A DNA stretch of 6,658 bases from an uncultured Granulicatella sp. (lineage in GTDB: Bacteria > Bacillota > Bacilli > Lactobacillales > Aerococcaceae). Below are positions 5,034 to 6,658 of the stretch, piece by piece. Location of the stretch: positions 1 to 6,658 of the forward strand of contig CALIJD010000156.1 in the NCBI GenBank assembly GCA_938017885.1, given 5' to 3'. Under the pieces are notes generated by a model. It searched no databases, was not told the DNA's origin, and was given only the letters and a program-made list of their open reading frames with translations. The stretch's first letter is position 1, and every line of letters starts with the position of its first letter. The position numbers were made by a program, and so were the translations under genes.

Positions 5034-5044
5034 CTTCGTCCCTC

Positions 5045-5689
5045 TTATGCTTCTTTAATCGAATCAATCGCAGCTTTGATATCGTCTGCGTAGTATACAT
5101 ATGAACCGGCAACGGCAACGTCTACTCCTGCTGCAGCGCAAAGTTTCGCTGTTTCACCGTTCACACCGCCGTCCACTTCGATTAAGTAGTGATAGCCTTT
5201 TTCTTCGCGCAATGCGACTAATTCGCGAACTTTATCTAATGTTTCTGGAATGAATGACTGTCCTCCGAATCCTGGGTTTACGGTCATCACTAATACTAAA
5301 TCCACTTCGCTTAAGACAGAGGTAATAGCACTCACTGGTGTTCCTGGGTTAATCACGACACCGGCTTTCACGCCTTCTGCTTTAATCGCTTGAAGTGCGC
5401 GGTGAATATGTGGCGTTGCTTCCACGTGAACAGAGATATAGTCTGCTCCTGCTTTTGCAAATTGTGGAATGAAACGTTCAGGGTTTTGTACCATTAAATG
5501 GCAATCTAATACTAAATCTGTTACTGGACGTAATCCTTCAACGATGTTTGGTCCTAATGTAAGGTTTGGAACGAATTGTCCATCCATCGCATCGATATGA
5601 ATCCAGTCTGCTCCTAATTTTTCGACTTTCTTAACGTCTTCTCCTAATGTTGCAAAATTTGCGCTTAAAATTGATGGTGCTACTTTCAT
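5045..5689 (-). CDS. rpe: Ribulose-phosphate 3-epimerase
   Basis: This 214-aa TIM-barrel enzyme interconverts D-ribulose 5-phosphate and D-xylulose 5-phosphate in the pentose phosphate pathway. It shows PSILSANF (5-12), the metal ligands H31 and D33 within HIDAMDG, H64 in LDCHLMV, the phosphate-loop region VNPGFGGQ (137-144), catalytic D173 in EVDGGVN and the late phosphate-binding AGS (194-196). Each family ligand is present and the length is standard. AGAGGAG lies 6 nt before the ATG, and the gene begins 15 nt after the rsgA stop, so it is co-transcribed with rsgA and thiN. Confidence 0.96.
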   Translation of the reverse strand: MKVAPSILSANFATLGEDVKKVEKLGADWIHIDAMDGQFVPNLTLGPNIVEGLRPVTDLVLDCHLMVQNPERFIPQFAKAGADYISVHVEATPHIHRALQAIKAEGVKAGVVINPGTPVSAITSVLSEVDLVLVMTVNPGFGGQSFIPETLDKVRELVALREEKGYHYLIEVDGGVNGETAKLCAAAGVDVAVAGSYVYYADDIKAAIDSIKEA

Positions 5690-5704
5690 GTTTTTCTCCT
5701 CTGA

Positions 5705-6595
5705 CTATTTTTTTCGTTTATAGACTGGTTTTCTTTGGTCCAGTTCTTCATAGAAATTCAAATAATGGTCGTATCGCTCTTGCCAAATATCTCCTGACTC
5801 TACACCTTGAATTACGGCGCAATTTGGCTCATGTTGGTGCGAACACTCTCTGAATTTACACTCATGTTCTACTTCGACAAACTCTGGGAATAAATGTGGT
5901 AAGTCTTCCTTCTCAATCCCCATAAAATCAACCGTGCTGAATCCCGGTGTATCCGCAATCCACACGCCTTCGATCTCATGAAGTGAAACGTGACGAGTCG
6001 TATGACGCCCACGCCCTAACGCGTTTGAGATTTCTCCGGTTTCTTGGTTTAATTCCGGAATCATTTCATTAAGAAGCGTAGATTTTCCTACTCCAGATTG
6101 TCCAAGAAAAATCACTTTCTGACCTTTCAAAGGTTCCAGAAATGGCGTTTTATCTTTCATCACTTCTTGTCCCAAAAAAACAGGGTATCCGATTTTTTGA
6201 TACTGTTTCCGGATGTCCTCAAGCTTTTCTAAACCTTGCGCTGTTAACAAATCGGTCTTAGTAACCATGATAATTGGATGCACATGTAATCCTTCAAGGT
6301 ATACGAGGAAGCGATCCACGAGATGCGTTGAAAATTCTGGTTCCACCGCAGACATCACAATAATGCCAACATCAACATTGGCTACAGGCGGTCGGATTAT
6401 TGTGTTTTTCCGTGGCAGGATTTTCGTAAGTGTTCCCTCTTGAAGATTACTACTTTCAAATTCAACCACGTCTCCTACTAGAGGGGATTGTCCTCTTTTG
6501 CGGAAAACTCCACGCGCACGAGTTTGATAAATCATTCCATCGGATTCAATGTAATAAAATCCACTCAGCGCTTTAATAATAATTCCTTGAGTCAT
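5705..6595 (-). CDS. rsgA: Ribosome small-subunit-dependent GTPase RsgA (YjeQ)
   Basis: The 296-aa circularly permuted GTPase acts in late maturation of the 30S ribosomal subunit. Domain order is an N-terminal OB-fold (about 1-68), then the GTPase with permuted motifs: G4 as TKTD (112-115, a variant of NKxD), G1 GQSGVGKST (165-173), the G2/switch segment GRGRHTTR (194-201) and G3 DTPG (215-218). A C-terminal zinc knuckle follows with C246, C251, H253 and C259. Length and motif set are complete. AAGGAG precedes the ATG by 6 nt. It is the first gene of the rsgA-rpe-thiN unit. In many Firmicutes the kinase gene prkC lies just upstream, but here the window ends 63 bp upstream, and a promoter is present in that space. 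Confidence 0.96.
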   Translation of the reverse strand: MTQGIIIKALSGFYYIESDGMIYQTRARGVFRKRGQSPLVGDVVEFESSNLQEGTLTKILPRKNTIIRPPVANVDVGIIVMSAVEPEFSTHLVDRFLVYLEGLHVHPIIMVTKTDLLTAQGLEKLEDIRKQYQKIGYPVFLGQEVMKDKTPFLEPLKGQKVIFLGQSGVGKSTLLNEMIPELNQETGEISNALGRGRHTTRHVSLHEIEGVWIADTPGFSTVDFMGIEKEDLPHLFPEFVEVEHECKFRECSHQHEPNCAVIQGVESGDIWQERYDHYLNFYEELDQRKPVYKRKK

Positions 6596-6624
6596 AAGTA
6601 CTCCTTCAAAGTATAGATATCTTT

Positions 6625-6653
6625 ATTATATAGCCTACGCCAACACATGACAA
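6625..6653 (-). promoter_or_regulatory. SigA-type promoter for rsgA-rpe-thiN
   Basis: On the minus strand TTGTCA (6648-6653) and a perfect TATAAT (6625-6630) are separated by exactly 17 nt, about 30 nt upstream of the rsgA start codon. The predicted leader is short, at roughly 20 nt. This gives the operon its own start independent of any upstream gene. Confidence 0.75.
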
Positions 6654-6658
6654 ATGAC

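Noticed and set aside
5034..5044. A thiamine riboswitch before thiN
   Set aside because: There are only 11 nt between rpe and thiN, and no THI-box sequences are seen anywhere upstream in the operon.

Overview
The window looks like a low-GC Firmicutes chromosome, probably Lactobacillales (a Carnobacteriaceae- or Enterococcaceae-like genome is my guess, with low confidence). The reasons are the gene order rsgA-rpe-thiN / rpmB / asp23(yloU)-fakA(yloV), strong AGGAGG-type ribosome binding sites and SigA-like promoters. All protein genes except rpmB lie on the minus strand.

Layout, right to left along the minus strand: a good promoter at the right edge (6625-6653) drives rsgA, rpe and thiN, which are packed with 11-15 nt gaps. 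thiN is followed by an A+T-rich VOC/glyoxalase gene that appears to have been dropped into the thiN terminator. A 16-bp piece of that terminator now flanks the insert as a direct repeat, and two strong hairpins close the unit at 3726-3808. Next, on the plus strand, comes rpmB (ribosomal protein L28) with a textbook terminator. Divergent from it, on the minus strand, are the Asp23-family gene and fakA (fatty acid kinase).

The most interesting content is intergenic. Immediately downstream of fakA (306-559, minus orientation) and of rpmB (3164-3514, plus orientation) sit two relatives of one structured element. Read in the sense of the gene it follows, each has a long 5' arm, hairpin 1 with a conserved AGCCT..GTCT loop, a linker ending in TCAAA, hairpin 2 with a conserved A.A mismatch inside GCTAAG/CTAAGC, a TAATTCRCAT-type linker, a complementary 3' arm, and a distal motif ending GTGCTTTTCATG. 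The stems differ between the two copies but stay paired (covariation), while loops and linkers are conserved. More unusually, beyond the 3' arm each element carries a degenerate antisense copy of the 3' end of its own neighbouring gene: fakA codons near the stop (two antisense copies), and the rpmB 3' end plus its terminator. Gene tail, arm, core, arm and mirrored gene tail therefore form one very long imperfect palindrome. Architecture and placement recall, from memory, the EFAR-type palindromic repeats of Enterococcus faecalis that insert into stem-loops. The gene-specific mirrored tails are not something I know to be described.

Working together: rsgA (ribosome maturation GTPase), rpmB (50S protein), rpe (pentose phosphate pathway) and thiN (thiamine diphosphate, cofactor of transketolase) are growth-linked housekeeping genes. 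fakA feeds host fatty acids into phospholipid synthesis. The elements sit where transcription terminators are expected and probably act on, or at least replace, the 3' ends of these transcripts.
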